DNA of 64,000 nucleotides from Bacillus sp. FJAT-29790 (GTDB taxonomy: Bacteria > Bacillota > Bacilli > Bacillales > Cytobacillaceae): contig NZ_JAHNZZ010000001.1 of NCBI RefSeq assembly GCF_019039215.1, positions 2,204,374-2,268,373 on the forward strand. The letters are read 5' to 3'. The translations under genes and the position numbers were made by a program. Under the pieces are notes generated by a model. That model did not search any database. It was not told the origin of the DNA and saw only the letters and a program-made list of their open reading frames with translations. Each line of letters opens with the position of its first letter. The first letter of the stretch is position 1. Below are positions 29,340-38,171 of the stretch, piece after piece.

Positions 29340-29367
29340 AAAACCGTACGGTAATACCGACGGTTTT
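29340..29367 (-). terminator. Terminator of the yqfC-yqfD-phoH operon
   Basis: Minus-strand AAAACCGTCGG ... CCGTACGGTTTTCTTTG hairpin overlapping the phoH stop codon. Confidence 0.8.
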
Positions 29368-30328
29368 AGCTTTCACTTTGTCCATATGCCCGAATGATTT
29401 TTGCAACAAGAGGGTGGCGGACAACATCACTTTCTTCTAGATGTACAAAAGAGATCCCCTTTACCCCCATTAAGATCTCCTCACCGGCAATTAATCCTGA
29501 TTTCGCTCCTTTAGGAAGGTCCACTTGGGTTTTGTCACCGGTAATGACCATTTTAGAACCAAACCCAAGCCTGGTTAGGAACATTTTCATTTGCGCATGA
29601 GTGGTATTTTGAGCCTCATCCAAAATGACGAAAGCATCATCAAGCGTTCTTCCCCTCATATAAGCTAAAGGAGCAATTTCAATTGTGCCTCTTTCAATTA
29701 ACCTTTGTGTATGTTCTGCACCAAAGATATCATGCAGTGCGTCATATAACGGCCTTAAGTAAGGATCTACTTTTTCCTTTAAGTCTCCTGGTAAAAAACC
29801 GAGGCTTTCTCCAGCTTCTACAGCAGGCCGTGTAAGAATGATTCGTTTTACTTGACCGTTTTTTAAAGCATTCACAGCCATGACGACAGCTAGATAGGTT
29901 TTTCCTGTTCCGGCTGGACCGATACCAAATACAAGGTCATTCTTTTTCATCGCCCGAATATATTGGCTTTGGCCGATCGTTTTGACCCTGATTGATTTTC
30001 CTTTTGCATTTTTAATGATTTCTTCATCAAATAAATCACTAAAATATTCTAAGGTTCCCTTTTTTGCCAACTGCAGAGCATACAAAACATCTCTTTGGCT
30101 AATAGTGATTCCTTTTCTAATTACTTTTAATAATTCGGCCAATATGTTGCCAACAATTTCGACCTTTTCCATTTTTCCGGAAACAAAGACAGATTCGCCT
30201 CTCGTTATAATGGATACATTCAATTCTTGTTCGATCATTTTTAAGTGGGCATCTGCATTTCCGAATAGCGCAATCGCTTCATTTGGGTTTTCCAGTTGTA
30301 CATTCATTGTCTTCAGCTCTTCTGTCAT
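29366..30328 (-). CDS. phoH: PhoH-like ATPase (YbeZ type)
   Basis: 320 residues. The N-terminal quarter is a KH-like domain. The PhoH domain has Walker A GPAGTGKTYLAVV near residue 137 and Walker B FVILDEAQN near 238. PhoH2/YbeZ proteins are ATPases linked to YbeY in RNA metabolism. The start overlaps the yqfD stop by four bases, so the two are co-translated. Confidence 0.93.
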   Translation of the reverse strand: MTEELKTMNVQLENPNEAIALFGNADAHLKMIEQELNVSIITRGESVFVSGKMEKVEIVGNILAELLKVIRKGITISQRDVLYALQLAKKGTLEYFSDLFDEEIIKNAKGKSIRVKTIGQSQYIRAMKKNDLVFGIGPAGTGKTYLAVVMAVNALKNGQVKRIILTRPAVEAGESLGFLPGDLKEKVDPYLRPLYDALHDIFGAEHTQRLIERGTIEIAPLAYMRGRTLDDAFVILDEAQNTTHAQMKMFLTRLGFGSKMVITGDKTQVDLPKGAKSGLIAGEEILMGVKGISFVHLEESDVVRHPLVAKIIRAYGQSES

Positions 30329-31518
30329 TCTGTTTCTCCTTGAACAATAGGTTGTCCTTCTGCAATATTCTCAATAATTTGGAAATGTATTGATAAGATT
30401 ACTTTACCATTCTCTACAGACTTGTGTAAAACTTTTTCACCTTTAATTTTAGCATCTTCATTTAACCTGCTTTTTATATCATTTCGCGCCATTTCTTTTG
30501 CCACATCAAAGGCTTCTTCGTTTGAGTAGATTCTAGTTACCTGCTCTCTCTCTCTAATCGTTTTATTTGAGTAGGAAATAGGAAGCTTCCATTTGATAAA
30601 ATGAATATTCTTTTCATTTGTTTCTGTTTCAAACTCTTTATATTCCACCTTGCCAAATCCCCAAACGGGTATTCGCAAAGGACCAATCCCAATATAATGT
30701 TTCCGCTTTTCATTGCCATTGAATACTTGAAAGATACTTTTAAGAGGAAGTTCGACTTGTGACATATACCATGTTTCTCCAAATATTTCTCCTTTTGCAG
30801 AAACGATTTCTGTTTGACCCTCTTTTCCGATAATTCCGGAAACAAGGAGCTGTCCTGGCTGCACATGCTCATTAACACTGACTAAAGGCTGTCCTTCTTC
30901 AACAAACATGTCCACAATCACAGCCTTCTTTTTCGCCACCAAATGTCGAGGGCTAAAATATTCGGGTTTCTGCGGCTCATTTTTTTCCACGACTTGAAGA
31001 TGGTAGGTTGTCCCTTTTAATTCCACACCTACCCATGTAATTTCCTGGATATTATTAGATAATTTCCGTTGGATGGATTCAACATTATCAATAAAAAATT
31101 GCAATTTCCCCCTTTGAACGCCGAATCTATCAAGTTCTTTACGAATTTTATACTCTGTTGCAGGATCTGCTCCCTTGATTTCTATACCCCAAACCATATT
31201 GGACAGAAGCATGATCACAATAAAAAAAACGGTAGCACCCACGGCCAACCCACTATTTTTAAGTAGTTTTTTTAATTGAAATGGCATGCCTGTCCGATGC
31301 AGGAACTCGACTTTACAATCGCTGTTCCTGACAACTTGTCTAATTTTTTTCACATCAATAAGTTTCATTTTAAAAGTTACGGCTTGGTTCCCATGTCTTT
31401 TCACATTCCAAATATGGATCCCACTTCTTGTCAGTGAATTGATAAAACGCTCAATTCCTGTACCGCTTGTTCTTACAGTCACGATACCTCCAAAATATTC
31501 AACCCACAGATTCTTCAT
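30325..31518 (-). CDS. yqfD: Sporulation protein YqfD
   Basis: 397 residues. A soluble N-terminal domain (about 1-90) precedes a single membrane segment (about 93-112, VGATVFFIVIMLLSNMVWGI). A large extracytoplasmic part follows, with the VFVEEGQPLVSVNEHVQPGQ-like biotinyl-lipoyl-type segment near residue 215. It belongs to the YqfD family, found only in spore formers. In B. subtilis yqfC-yqfD is in the mother-cell sigma-E regulon. Its molecular role is not known. Confidence 0.9.
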   Translation of the reverse strand: MKNLWVEYFGGIVTVRTSGTGIERFINSLTRSGIHIWNVKRHGNQAVTFKMKLIDVKKIRQVVRNSDCKVEFLHRTGMPFQLKKLLKNSGLAVGATVFFIVIMLLSNMVWGIEIKGADPATEYKIRKELDRFGVQRGKLQFFIDNVESIQRKLSNNIQEITWVGVELKGTTYHLQVVEKNEPQKPEYFSPRHLVAKKKAVIVDMFVEEGQPLVSVNEHVQPGQLLVSGIIGKEGQTEIVSAKGEIFGETWYMSQVELPLKSIFQVFNGNEKRKHYIGIGPLRIPVWGFGKVEYKEFETETNEKNIHFIKWKLPISYSNKTIREREQVTRIYSNEEAFDVAKEMARNDIKSRLNEDAKIKGEKVLHKSVENGKVILSIHFQIIENIAEGQPIVQGETE

Positions 31519-31682
31519 ATCCTTCCCCCTGATTATCTTTGTTTCAACCGTATATAAAGACGCTTGCCTAAATGTTCAATTGCAGACTTATTTTATTAAT
31601 TTGGTGAATCATCGATTGCTTCTAGTCGAACCTCTGACCTCAAACAGTGCATAGATTCTATGAGTACACTAAAAAAACAAAA

Positions 31683-31973
31683 TTATACCTTTTCATTAAT
31701 ATATGTGACTTGATCAATTGTTCCTTCGAGTAATATTTCCTCAGGTAAGATCGTTTTTATAACAAATGATTTTCCTTTTATCAGCAGCTGCCCCTGCTTA
31801 AGCAGCAGTCTTAGCTCTTTATCTGAGAAGGCTAGTAATCCCCGGTGGTTCTCGATATAAATATGGATTTGTCCGATCATCGTAACGCGGGGTAAATCCA
31901 TCATGACATCTTGAGGAAGCTCCATGTTATTAGTCATCCATTTCCGGACGAATTGTCCCCACTTTTTTGCCAT
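31683..31973 (-). CDS. yqfC: Sporulation protein YqfC
   Basis: 96 residues, small and soluble, with the YqfC/YabP-type beta-rich sequence (MDLPRVTMIGQIHIYIENHRG ... DKELRLLLKQG), in which the residues ENHRG and FSDKELRL are family hallmarks. It belongs to the mother-cell sporulation genes in B. subtilis. Its ribosome binding site AAGGGGGG is buried in the 3' arm of the hairpin at 31979-32022, so it should be translated poorly from read-through transcripts of the floA operon. Confidence 0.88.
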   Translation of the reverse strand: MAKKWGQFVRKWMTNNMELPQDVMMDLPRVTMIGQIHIYIENHRGLLAFSDKELRLLLKQGQLLIKGKSFVIKTILPEEILLEGTIDQVTYINEKV

Positions 31974-31978
31974 AAAAA

Positions 31979-32022
31979 AGAACCCCCCTTCATCTCATAT
32001 GTATGAAATGAAAGAAGGTTCT
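31979..32022 (-). promoter_or_regulatory. Hairpin ahead of yqfC: terminator of floA operon and RBS sequester
   Basis: In the minus-strand RNA, AGAACCUUCUUUCAUUUCAU pairs with AUGAGAUGAAGGGGGGUUCU at all 20 positions if G-U pairs are allowed. UUUUUU and the yqfC start codon follow at once. It works as an intrinsic terminator after yqfB and also covers the yqfC Shine-Dalgarno. CATACATA at the loop (32000-32005 complement) resembles a sigma-E -10 element; no good -35 partner was found. Confidence 0.7.
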
Positions 32023-32063
32023 AGCACTTATTTTTCTTATTAGGACTTGTTTTATTAGCCTGT

Positions 32064-32555
32064 TTACTTTCCTTTAATCGACCTGTGAGGATTCCTTGCT
32101 CTCGGCGGCCCTAATATTTCTGACCAGATGATTCCATCAACGAGTTTTTGTTCTCTTGTTGATTGGTTAGCCTTATTCTCCCTTTCGAGTGGAGAGGACG
32201 GCTGCAAAGTTCTTATTGGTGCGGTAGCCTGTATTGCCTGCGCTTTTTTCTCAGCATTTCTTTGCTGTTCCTTTAAAGCTTTTATTTTTGCTTCCGCCCG
32301 CTTTTTCTTTTCCAAATACTCTTTTTCAATTAGATCAGTGACATTTCTAGCCTGAATTTCTTCATCTTCAAATTTCCTTGCTTCAAAGTACGGATCTTGA
32401 ATTGGCTTTTCCGTGCTAGGTCGCATAGGAGTCTGCTGTTGATTTGGAGCGGTTTTTCGATTATTATTCTCTTTCTCCTTCCTTTTTTTAAAAAGGGTGG
32501 ATATAGCTGTGATAATTAAAAATAGAATAATTGGATTTTCGAATAAAACTCTCAA
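32064..32555 (-). CDS. yqfB: YqfB-like membrane-anchored protein
   Basis: 163 residues, from a TTG start at 32555 with AAGGGAGGG eight bases before. One N-terminal membrane segment (about 5-20, NPIILFLIITAISTLF) is followed by a basic stop-transfer stretch and a long charged, probably coiled-coil cytoplasmic region (about 60-115). The C terminus ends with IIWSEILGPPRARNP. It is the third gene of the nfeD-floA-yqfB operon, as in B. subtilis, where YqfB is longer-studied only as an operon member. Function unknown. Confidence 0.72.
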   Translation of the reverse strand: MRVLFENPIILFLIITAISTLFKKRKEKENNNRKTAPNQQQTPMRPSTEKPIQDPYFEARKFEDEEIQARNVTDLIEKEYLEKKKRAEAKIKALKEQQRNAEKKAQAIQATAPIRTLQPSSPLERENKANQSTREQKLVDGIIWSEILGPPRARNPHRSIKGK

Positions 32556-32587
32556 AAAGACACCCTCCCTTCATTAAGGTAGGAATA

Positions 32588-33586
32588 TTAATCATTTTTA
32601 CGTTCGTCAGTGTGATCGCCAGATAGCTTTCCGATCGAACCTCTCATATCCGTATCAGCAGAAATATTTTTAATGTTCATATAATCCATGACACCAATGT
32701 TACCGGAACGAAGAGCTTCTGACATAGCAAGCGGAACTTTTGCTTCTGCTTCAACAACCTTTGCTTTCATTTCTTCAACACGGGCTTTCATTTCTTGCTC
32801 TTGTGCTACTGCCATTGCCCGACGTTCTTCTGCTTTTGCCTGGGCAATTTTTTTATCTGCTTCTGCCTGCTCTGTTTGTAAGTTCGCCCCAATATTTTTA
32901 CCAACATCAACATCCGCGATATCGATCGAAAGAATTTCAAACGCTGTACCAGCATCTAAACCTTTAGCAAGAACAGTACGAGAAATCATATCCGGTGTTT
33001 CAAGAACATCTTTATGGTCTTGTGATGAACCGATCGTTGAAACAATCCCTTCGCCAACACGGGCAACAATAGTTTCTTCACCTGCACCACCGACAAGGCG
33101 TTCAATATTAGCTCTAACGGTAATTCTCGCTTTAGCCTTTACCTCAATTCCATTCATCGCAACACCAGCGATAAACGGTGTTTCAATAACCTTTGGATTA
33201 ACACTCATTTGAACAGCTTCCAACACATCACGACCTGCTAAGTCAATGGCCGCACTACGCTCAAAGCTTAATTCAATATTTGCACGATGGGCAGCAATTA
33301 AAGCATTGACAACACGATCCACATTTCCACCTGCTAAAAAGTGGCTTTCTAATTGGTTTGTCGTTACATTCAAACCTGCTTTGTGCGCTTTAATTAACGG
33401 ATTAATGACTCGGCTAGGAATAACCCGGCGTAATCTCATCCCGATTAACGTAAAGATACTAACTCTAACTCCGGCAGCTAATGCTGAAATCCACAGCATA
33501 ACCGGAACGAATGTAAATAATACCCCCAATAACATAAGGCCAATAACAATGGCCACGAGTAAAATAATTGTTGTAGGATCTAACAT
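32588..33586 (-). CDS. floA: Flotillin-like protein FloA (YqfA)
   Basis: 332 residues. A hydrophobic N-terminal hairpin (about 5-50) inserts into the membrane. The SPFH domain follows (about 60-220) and an Ala/Glu/Lys-rich coiled-coil region (about 225-290, [20 protein letters not shown]). FloA organises functional membrane microdomains and affects membrane fluidity. The ATG follows GGAGG. It is cotranscribed with the NfeD partner just upstream. Confidence 0.95.
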   Translation of the reverse strand: MLDPTTIILLVAIVIGLMLLGVLFTFVPVMLWISALAAGVRVSIFTLIGMRLRRVIPSRVINPLIKAHKAGLNVTTNQLESHFLAGGNVDRVVNALIAAHRANIELSFERSAAIDLAGRDVLEAVQMSVNPKVIETPFIAGVAMNGIEVKAKARITVRANIERLVGGAGEETIVARVGEGIVSTIGSSQDHKDVLETPDMISRTVLAKGLDAGTAFEILSIDIADVDVGKNIGANLQTEQAEADKKIAQAKAEERRAMAVAQEQEMKARVEEMKAKVVEAEAKVPLAMSEALRSGNIGVMDYMNIKNISADTDMRGSIGKLSGDHTDERKND

Positions 33587-33607
33587 TTCATTTCCTCCAG
33601 TAATGTT

Positions 33608-34933
33608 TTATTTCTCTAAATTTGGAATTTCTCTAACGACAATACGTGAGCCTTCTGCTTTAATCACTCTGACTCTCGCTCCTTTTAGAACAAATCCGCC
33701 CTCACTGACTACATCGATATGTTCATCATTAAGGACGACCGTTCCAGCTGGCCGGAGATCTGTCATCGTAAATCCATCCAGACCGATAAGCTCCGTCCTG
33801 CTCTTGTTTGATATATACCCTTTTTCCGTTGTTGTTGAATCAGTTAATATGATCTTTTTGAAAAATTTCATTTTTCCACCAAACACCTTTATCATTAAAA
33901 TAGATGCTAAAATAGAAATACCGATTGCAATTAATAATGAAATCCCCATATGAATGGCATTATCCGAAGCTAAAAATAAGCTGGCCACTATGGCTGCGGC
34001 ACCCAATATCCCGGCAATTCCACCAGGCAAAAAAAATTCTGCAATAATCAACCCAATTCCAAGGACAAATAAGACAATCGTTTCATATCCTGCTAATCCG
34101 GCAACTAAATGCCCATAAAAAAACAGAATCAGTGCGGATAAACCCATAAACCCAGGGATCCCGAAGCCCGGAGAATATAATTCCAATACAAGGCCTAAGC
34201 TGCCAATAGAAAGAAGGATTGGTATGACAACAGGATGCGTAATAAATCGGGCCATTTTCTCAGCAAAGCTTTCTTCCACTGTAAGAATCTCTGCATTCGC
34301 GTAGCCAAGATCAGTTAACAATTCATCTAGGTTTTTGACCGTTCCTTCTGAATAGCCAACTTCTAGTGCCTGATCAGCTGTCAGCGTCAATAATTTCCCC
34401 TTTGGTGCACGAAGATTAGGCAAATCAATGGATTCATCTGCCATTGCAAGAGCATAGATAGGGTCTCTATTATTATGCTTTGCAGCACTTTCCATCGCCG
34501 CAAACCAAAAAGATTCAGCTTTCTTTCCAGCCGTATTTCCCTGCTGGTCAATGATGGCAGCCGCTCCCATAGTAGAGCCCGGAACCATATAAATTTCATC
34601 AGTATTTAGTGAAATATATGCACCTGCCGAAAGAGCCCGGTTATTAATGAACGATACCGTTTTCATTTGTGTCGAAGTTAATAATTTGCCTATGTCCCCT
34701 GCGGCATCCACTGCTCCACCTGGAGTGTTTATTTCAAAAATAATGGCTGAAGCGTTTTCCTCTTCCGCAGTATGAACAGCCCTGCTTAAAAAGGCATATA
34801 ACCCTTTTTCCACAGTTTCTTCGATTGGCACAACATAGACAATTTCATTTTTCGCATTTCCATTAAAAGGGGCCGCCATTAAAAGAATTGCAAGTAGAAA
34901 TGAAAAAATCGTAATATTCCTTATAAAATTCAA
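33608..34933 (-). CDS. yqeZ: Membrane-bound NfeD protein with ClpP-like domain (YqeZ)
   Basis: 441 residues from a TTG start at 34933, preceded by GGGGAGGGGG. An N-terminal signal/anchor (about 5-25) leads to a ClpP-class serine protease-like domain (INTPGGAVDAAG; the segment ALSAGAYISL carries the Ser position). Several membrane helices (about 230-365) and a C-terminal NfeD OB fold (about 370-441) follow. Long NfeD proteins partner with flotillins (here FloA). In B. subtilis yqeZ-yqfA-yqfB is controlled by sigma-W in cell-envelope stress. Confidence 0.92.
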   Translation of the reverse strand: MNFIRNITIFSFLLAILLMAAPFNGNAKNEIVYVVPIEETVEKGLYAFLSRAVHTAEEENASAIIFEINTPGGAVDAAGDIGKLLTSTQMKTVSFINNRALSAGAYISLNTDEIYMVPGSTMGAAAIIDQQGNTAGKKAESFWFAAMESAAKHNNRDPIYALAMADESIDLPNLRAPKGKLLTLTADQALEVGYSEGTVKNLDELLTDLGYANAEILTVEESFAEKMARFITHPVVIPILLSIGSLGLVLELYSPGFGIPGFMGLSALILFFYGHLVAGLAGYETIVLFVLGIGLIIAEFFLPGGIAGILGAAAIVASLFLASDNAIHMGISLLIAIGISILASILMIKVFGGKMKFFKKIILTDSTTTEKGYISNKSRTELIGLDGFTMTDLRPAGTVVLNDEHIDVVSEGGFVLKGARVRVIKAEGSRIVVREIPNLEK

Positions 34934-34970
34934 GCCATCCCCCTCCCCTCATTTGATCTCCCTTTGATAA

Positions 34971-34996
34971 TACGTTTGTAAATGAAAAAGGTTTTA
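34971..34996 (-). promoter_or_regulatory. Sigma-W-type promoter of the yqeZ-floA-yqfB operon
   Basis: On the minus strand TAAAAC (34991-34996), 16 bases, then CGTA (34971-34974). The sigma-W consensus is TGAAAC-N16-CGTA, and the B. subtilis operon is known to be sigma-W dependent. The element begins four bases from the end of repeat copy D. Confidence 0.65.
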
Positions 34997-35000
34997 AGCT

Positions 35001-35180
35001 TTAACATTATTCAGCAGAAGCTTCTAAACGATATAAGTGCGAGATGAACGCAAACAGGTATTCAATTCAGTGTGGTTCAAACCCCGGCCGAATAAAGTTA
35101 AGCCTCCGACGGATGCCTCAGATTTTCACCGAGCAATCTAAGGTAAAAATCTGGGCGCAAATACGCCAAGGAATTTGATT
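35001..35180 (-). repeat. Structured intergenic repeat, family 2, copy D (long-loop form, inverted)
   Basis: The inverse of copy B. It includes AAATCTGGGCGCAAATACGCC, GCCTCCGACGGATGCCTCAG and the long loop with GAACGCAAACAGGTATTCAA between TTATTCAGC and GAATAAAGTT. It has lost part of the central block (the ...AATTTATCGAGCAAG... segment is shortened). It lies in the 440-base gap between yqeY and yqeZ, just upstream of the sigma-W promoter. The remainder of the gap (35181-35325) shows only A/T-rich DNA. Confidence 0.85.
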
Positions 35181-35325
35181 TGCCCAATTAAATCCTGTTT
35201 ATACTATAATAGCTTCTTTTGTCGTTAACTTACAAGGAAACAACCACAATTGCGCTATAGTTAAATGAAAGATACCAATTTTACAAAGAAATTCTTACAT
35301 TATACTAATAAATATTCCTAAATAA

Positions 35326-35357
35326 AAAAGACCGGTAGCAAGAGCTCTCGGTCTTTT
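35326..35357 (-). terminator. Terminator of rpsU-yqeY
   Basis: Minus-strand AAAAGACCGAGAGC ... ACCGGTCTTTTTTATTT hairpin, 15 bases past the yqeY stop. Confidence 0.85.
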
Positions 35358-35372
35358 ATACTTAGTTTGATT

Positions 35373-35816
35373 TTATGAAAGGTGTTGTTGAACAAGTTTA
35401 TTTACAAGTGCTCCATCTGCTTTACCTTTTACTTTCGGCATAATGGCAGCCATCACTTTACCCATATCAGCTTTGGAATTTGCACCTGTTTCAGCAATCG
35501 TTTCTTGAACGATTTTTGAAACCTCTTCTTCTGAGAGCTGCTCAGGCATATATAATTCGACGTACTGAAGTTCCGTACGAATTTTTTCAACAAGATCTTC
35601 ACGACCTGCTTTATCAAATTCATGGAGGGAATCCTTGCGTTGTTTCACTTCGCGAGAAAGGACTGTTAACTCTTGTTCTTCAGTCAGCTCTGCTCCAAGC
35701 TTGATTGCTTCATTTTGTATCGAAGCTTTAATCATCCGAATAACAGTGAGCTTCACTTTTTCTTTGTTCCTCATCGCTTGTTTCATATCATCATTTAAAC
35801 GTTCGAGAAGACTCAA
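35373..35816 (-). CDS. yqeY: GatB/YqeY domain protein
   Basis: 147 residues. TTG at 35816 gives the family N terminus M-S-L-L-E-R-L and lies eight bases from GAGGG; an ATG three codons upstream is too close to that site. It consists of a helical domain like the tail of the amidotransferase subunit GatB ([20 protein letters not shown] is the signature). The family is probably tRNA-related but unproven. It follows rpsU by 15 bases and shares its transcript. Confidence 0.92.
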   Translation of the reverse strand: MSLLERLNDDMKQAMRNKEKVKLTVIRMIKASIQNEAIKLGAELTEEQELTVLSREVKQRKDSLHEFDKAGREDLVEKIRTELQYVELYMPEQLSEEEVSKIVQETIAETGANSKADMGKVMAAIMPKVKGKADGALVNKLVQQHLS

Positions 35817-35831
35817 TACATACACCCTCTC

Positions 35832-36005
35832 TTAGAACTTACGTTTTCTTGCAGCCTCAGACTTTTTCTTACGTTTAATACTTGGTTTTTCGTAGAATTC
35901 GCGCTTTCTAGCTTCTTGTAAAGTACCAGTTTTAGAAACTGTACGTTTGAAGCGACGAAGAGCATCTTCAAGCGATTCGTTTTTACGAACGACGGTTTTA
36001 GACAT
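35832..36005 (-). CDS. rpsU: 30S ribosomal protein S21
   Basis: 57 residues. [20 protein letters not shown] at the start and a basic [13 protein letters not shown] tail are those of S21, a late-binding small-subunit protein. ATG at 36005 follows GGAGGGAGGG; a longer frame to 36044 has no site. First gene of rpsU-yqeY. Confidence 0.97.
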   Translation of the reverse strand: MSKTVVRKNESLEDALRRFKRTVSKTGTLQEARKREFYEKPSIKRKKKSEAARKRKF

Positions 36006-36070
36006 TCTCTTTCCCTCCCTCCGAGCACAACACACTAACATCAACTACATGGTTTTCCATGTACCTTGCA

Positions 36071-36099
36071 ATTATAATATAACAGCGAAACGAGGTCAA
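36071..36099 (-). promoter_or_regulatory. Sigma-A promoter of rpsU-yqeY
   Basis: Minus-strand TTGACC (36094-36099), 17-base spacer, TATAAT (36071-36076). The leader contains a small ACATGG/CCATGT hairpin. Confidence 0.9.
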
Positions 36100-36239
36100 C
36101 TGTAATTCGTCTGTAATGGCGGTTGTTTTTACATTTTAATACTTAAAACGTGGGACCCGTCTATTAGTTTGACTTAAATTCACAAAAAAGGCATGTCACC
36201 TCCTAAATAACCATAATGATATATTTAGGGGGTGAAGGC

Positions 36240-37160
36240 TTGACCCAGCTATTTATTTTCATCTTATTAATTGGGTTATTTATTTACGGGATGGTGTTAC
36301 TAAGAACCGGACTTTTTAATTTATCCCCTGATTCCCTAAGAATTTGGCTGGCTAAATTGACGGATACTCCTTGGAAAGGTCTTTTGGCCGGAATCGGGAT
36401 TACGTGTATTTTGCAAAGCAGTTCGGCGGTTATGATCATTGCGATTGGGCTTATTTCCGCAAGACTAATAACTTTTCCTCAATCAATCGGAATTATTTTA
36501 GGAACGAATATAGGAACGACAGTAACGACAGAACTAATTACATTTGATATTGAGGCTTTTCTCGTTCCAATCGGAATTTTAGGAGCTGTTTTCCTTTTAA
36601 CCGGAAGAAAAAACTTGCAGAGTATCGGATTAATTCTACTAGGTATTTCGGCTGTTTTTGCGGCAATGGGTGGATTTGAATATTTAGCGGGCCCGTTAAG
36701 ATCGATTGAGTATGTCGATCAACTATTACTAAATTTAAAAGAAAGTCACTTTTTGAGCATTCTTGCAGGTACCTTCATTACGGCTATTATTCAATCTAGT
36801 ACCGCCACAACCGGCATCATCATGGGCTTCCTGACAGATGGGGCTTTTAAACTTGATACAGGAATCGCCATCATGCTTGGTTCAAATATTGGGACATGTG
36901 TGGACGTCTTTTTAGCATCAATAGGCGGAGGAAAAGAGGCTAGACTTTCCGCTTACGCACATATTTGGCTAAATATAATCGGCGTTATGGCTTTCTATCC
37001 TTTCATCAATCTATTAACTTCAATTGGACTACAGCTATCGACAGCGGCGGATGTGCAGCTTGCACATATCGGTGTCCTATTTAATGTTAGTTCATCCCTA
37101 ATGGTGCTTCCTTTTGCAAATTCATTTGGAAGGTTAATTATGAGGATTCATGGTCGTTAA
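36240..37160 (+). CDS. yqeW: Na/Pi-cotransporter family protein YqeW
   Basis: 306 residues from TTG at 36240, with AGGGGGTGA upstream; an ATG at 36216 has no site. Two inverted sets of membrane helices carry the paired QSS signatures (ITCILQSSSAVMII and TAIIQSSTATTGII), diagnostic of NptA/PNaS sodium-dependent phosphate cotransporters. It lacks the C-terminal PhoU-like domain of longer members. It is a lone plus-strand gene next to rpsU, as in B. subtilis. Confidence 0.92.
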   Translation: MTQLFIFILLIGLFIYGMVLLRTGLFNLSPDSLRIWLAKLTDTPWKGLLAGIGITCILQSSSAVMIIAIGLISARLITFPQSIGIILGTNIGTTVTTELITFDIEAFLVPIGILGAVFLLTGRKNLQSIGLILLGISAVFAAMGGFEYLAGPLRSIEYVDQLLLNLKESHFLSILAGTFITAIIQSSTATTGIIMGFLTDGAFKLDTGIAIMLGSNIGTCVDVFLASIGGGKEARLSAYAHIWLNIIGVMAFYPFINLLTSIGLQLSTAADVQLAHIGVLFNVSSSLMVLPFANSFGRLIMRIHGR

Positions 37161-37161
37161 G

Positions 37162-37197
37162 CACTAAAGTGTATTCGTACAAAAGACACTTTAGTGG
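37162..37197 (+). terminator. Hairpin after yqeW
   Basis: GCACTAAAGTGT and ACACTTTAGTG arms directly after the yqeW stop, with a short GTCTTGT tail. Weak as a terminator alone; the stronger hairpin at 37231-37264 follows. Confidence 0.5.
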
Positions 37198-37211
37198 TCT
37201 TGTCCACGAGC

Positions 37212-37224
37212 GGTGTCAGGCACC
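37212..37224. repeat. Palindrome GGTGTCAGGCACC
   Basis: A 13-base near-palindrome in the yqeW-deoC gap. This word is, to my recollection, scattered in intergenic DNA of many Bacillaceae; not verified. Confidence 0.4.
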
Positions 37225-37230
37225 TTAAAA

Positions 37231-37264
37231 AAAGAAATGCCGGATTTTTATCCGGCATTTCTTT
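37231..37264. terminator. Bidirectional terminator between yqeW and deoC
   Basis: Perfect 15-bp arms AAAGAAATGCCGGAT / ATCCGGCATTTCTTT, with A-rich and T-rich ends on both sides, between convergent genes. Confidence 0.92.
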
Positions 37265-37265
37265 C

Positions 37266-37937
37266 TTAATAGTCAGATTCGCTTGTTAACCCATTGACAA
37301 TGGCTGCGCCTGAGCTTGCGCCGATTCTTGTGGCTCCAGCTTCGATCATCTTCTGAGCATCTTCAGCACTTCTAACGCCGCCTGATGCTTTTACACCAAT
37401 ATTAGGGCCAACTGTCTTTCTCATCAGGGTGATATCTTCAACTGTTGCTCCCCCTGTTGAGAAACCAGTTGAAGTTTTTACAAAGTCTGCTCCAGCTTTA
37501 ACAGATAATTCACATGCTCTTACTTTTTCTTCTTCCGTAAGCAGGCAAGTTTCAATAATTACTTTTGATAGAGCCTTTCCTTTTGCTGCATCTGCAACAG
37601 CACGGATATCTCTTTCTACCAATTCATTGTCTCCGCCTTTTAAAGCTCCGATATTAATAACCATATCTACTTCTGTTGCTCCATTTTCGATTGCATTTTT
37701 TGTTTCAAATGCCTTTGTTTCAGGTGTAGAAGCACCTAGTGGAAAACCAATAACTGTACATACTTTTACGTCTGTACCGCTTAATAATTCACTTGAAAGC
37801 TTTACCCATGTTGGATTTACGCACACTGATGCAAAATTATATTCTTTCGCTTCTGCACAAATTGCTTCAATTTGCCCTTTTGTTGCATCAGCTTTGAGTA
37901 ATGTATGATCGATCATTTTTGCTATATTATTTGTCAT
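37266..37937 (-). CDS. deoC: Deoxyribose-phosphate aldolase DeoC
   Basis: 223 residues from ATG 37937, eight bases after AAGGGAG. It is a class I TIM-barrel aldolase: the Schiff-base lysine is in [12 protein letters not shown] and the second lysine in [10 protein letters not shown]. It splits deoxyribose 5-phosphate to glyceraldehyde 3-phosphate and acetaldehyde. In B. subtilis deoC is with nupC and pdp elsewhere; here it is alone. Confidence 0.96.
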   Translation of the reverse strand: MTNNIAKMIDHTLLKADATKGQIEAICAEAKEYNFASVCVNPTWVKLSSELLSGTDVKVCTVIGFPLGASTPETKAFETKNAIENGATEVDMVINIGALKGGDNELVERDIRAVADAAKGKALSKVIIETCLLTEEEKVRACELSVKAGADFVKTSTGFSTGGATVEDITLMRKTVGPNIGVKASGGVRSAEDAQKMIEAGATRIGASSGAAIVNGLTSESDY

Positions 37938-37982
37938 TAATATGACTCCCTTCAAAACAAATAAGTTGTACGTACCTCTTGT

Positions 37983-38011
37983 ATCATACCACTCTTAATA
38001 AAAAATATCGA
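37983..38011 (-). promoter_or_regulatory. Possible promoter of deoC
   Basis: Minus-strand TCGATA (38006-38011), 17 bases, TATGAT (37983-37988). The -35 matches only four of six consensus bases. Confidence 0.45.
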
Positions 38012-38074
38012 GTTGTATTTCGTATCTATTCGTTCGTTTGCAAGATTAGTTTATCCAAATGAATTTTTCCCATT

Positions 38075-38109
38075 AAAAAAGGAACTACCATCAAGGTAAT
38101 TCCTTTTTT
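38075..38109. terminator. Terminator of the dnaJ-prmA-rsmE-mtaB end of the operon
   Basis: AAAAAAGGAACTACC / GGTAATTCCTTTTTT hairpin with A and T runs on either side, 60 bases past the mtaB stop. It would work on both strands. Confidence 0.88.
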
Positions 38110-38171
38110 ATTGCATGTTGGAATTATCGCAGATTAACTTGCAGTAACCCCCCACTTATGGAAGTTTCTCT

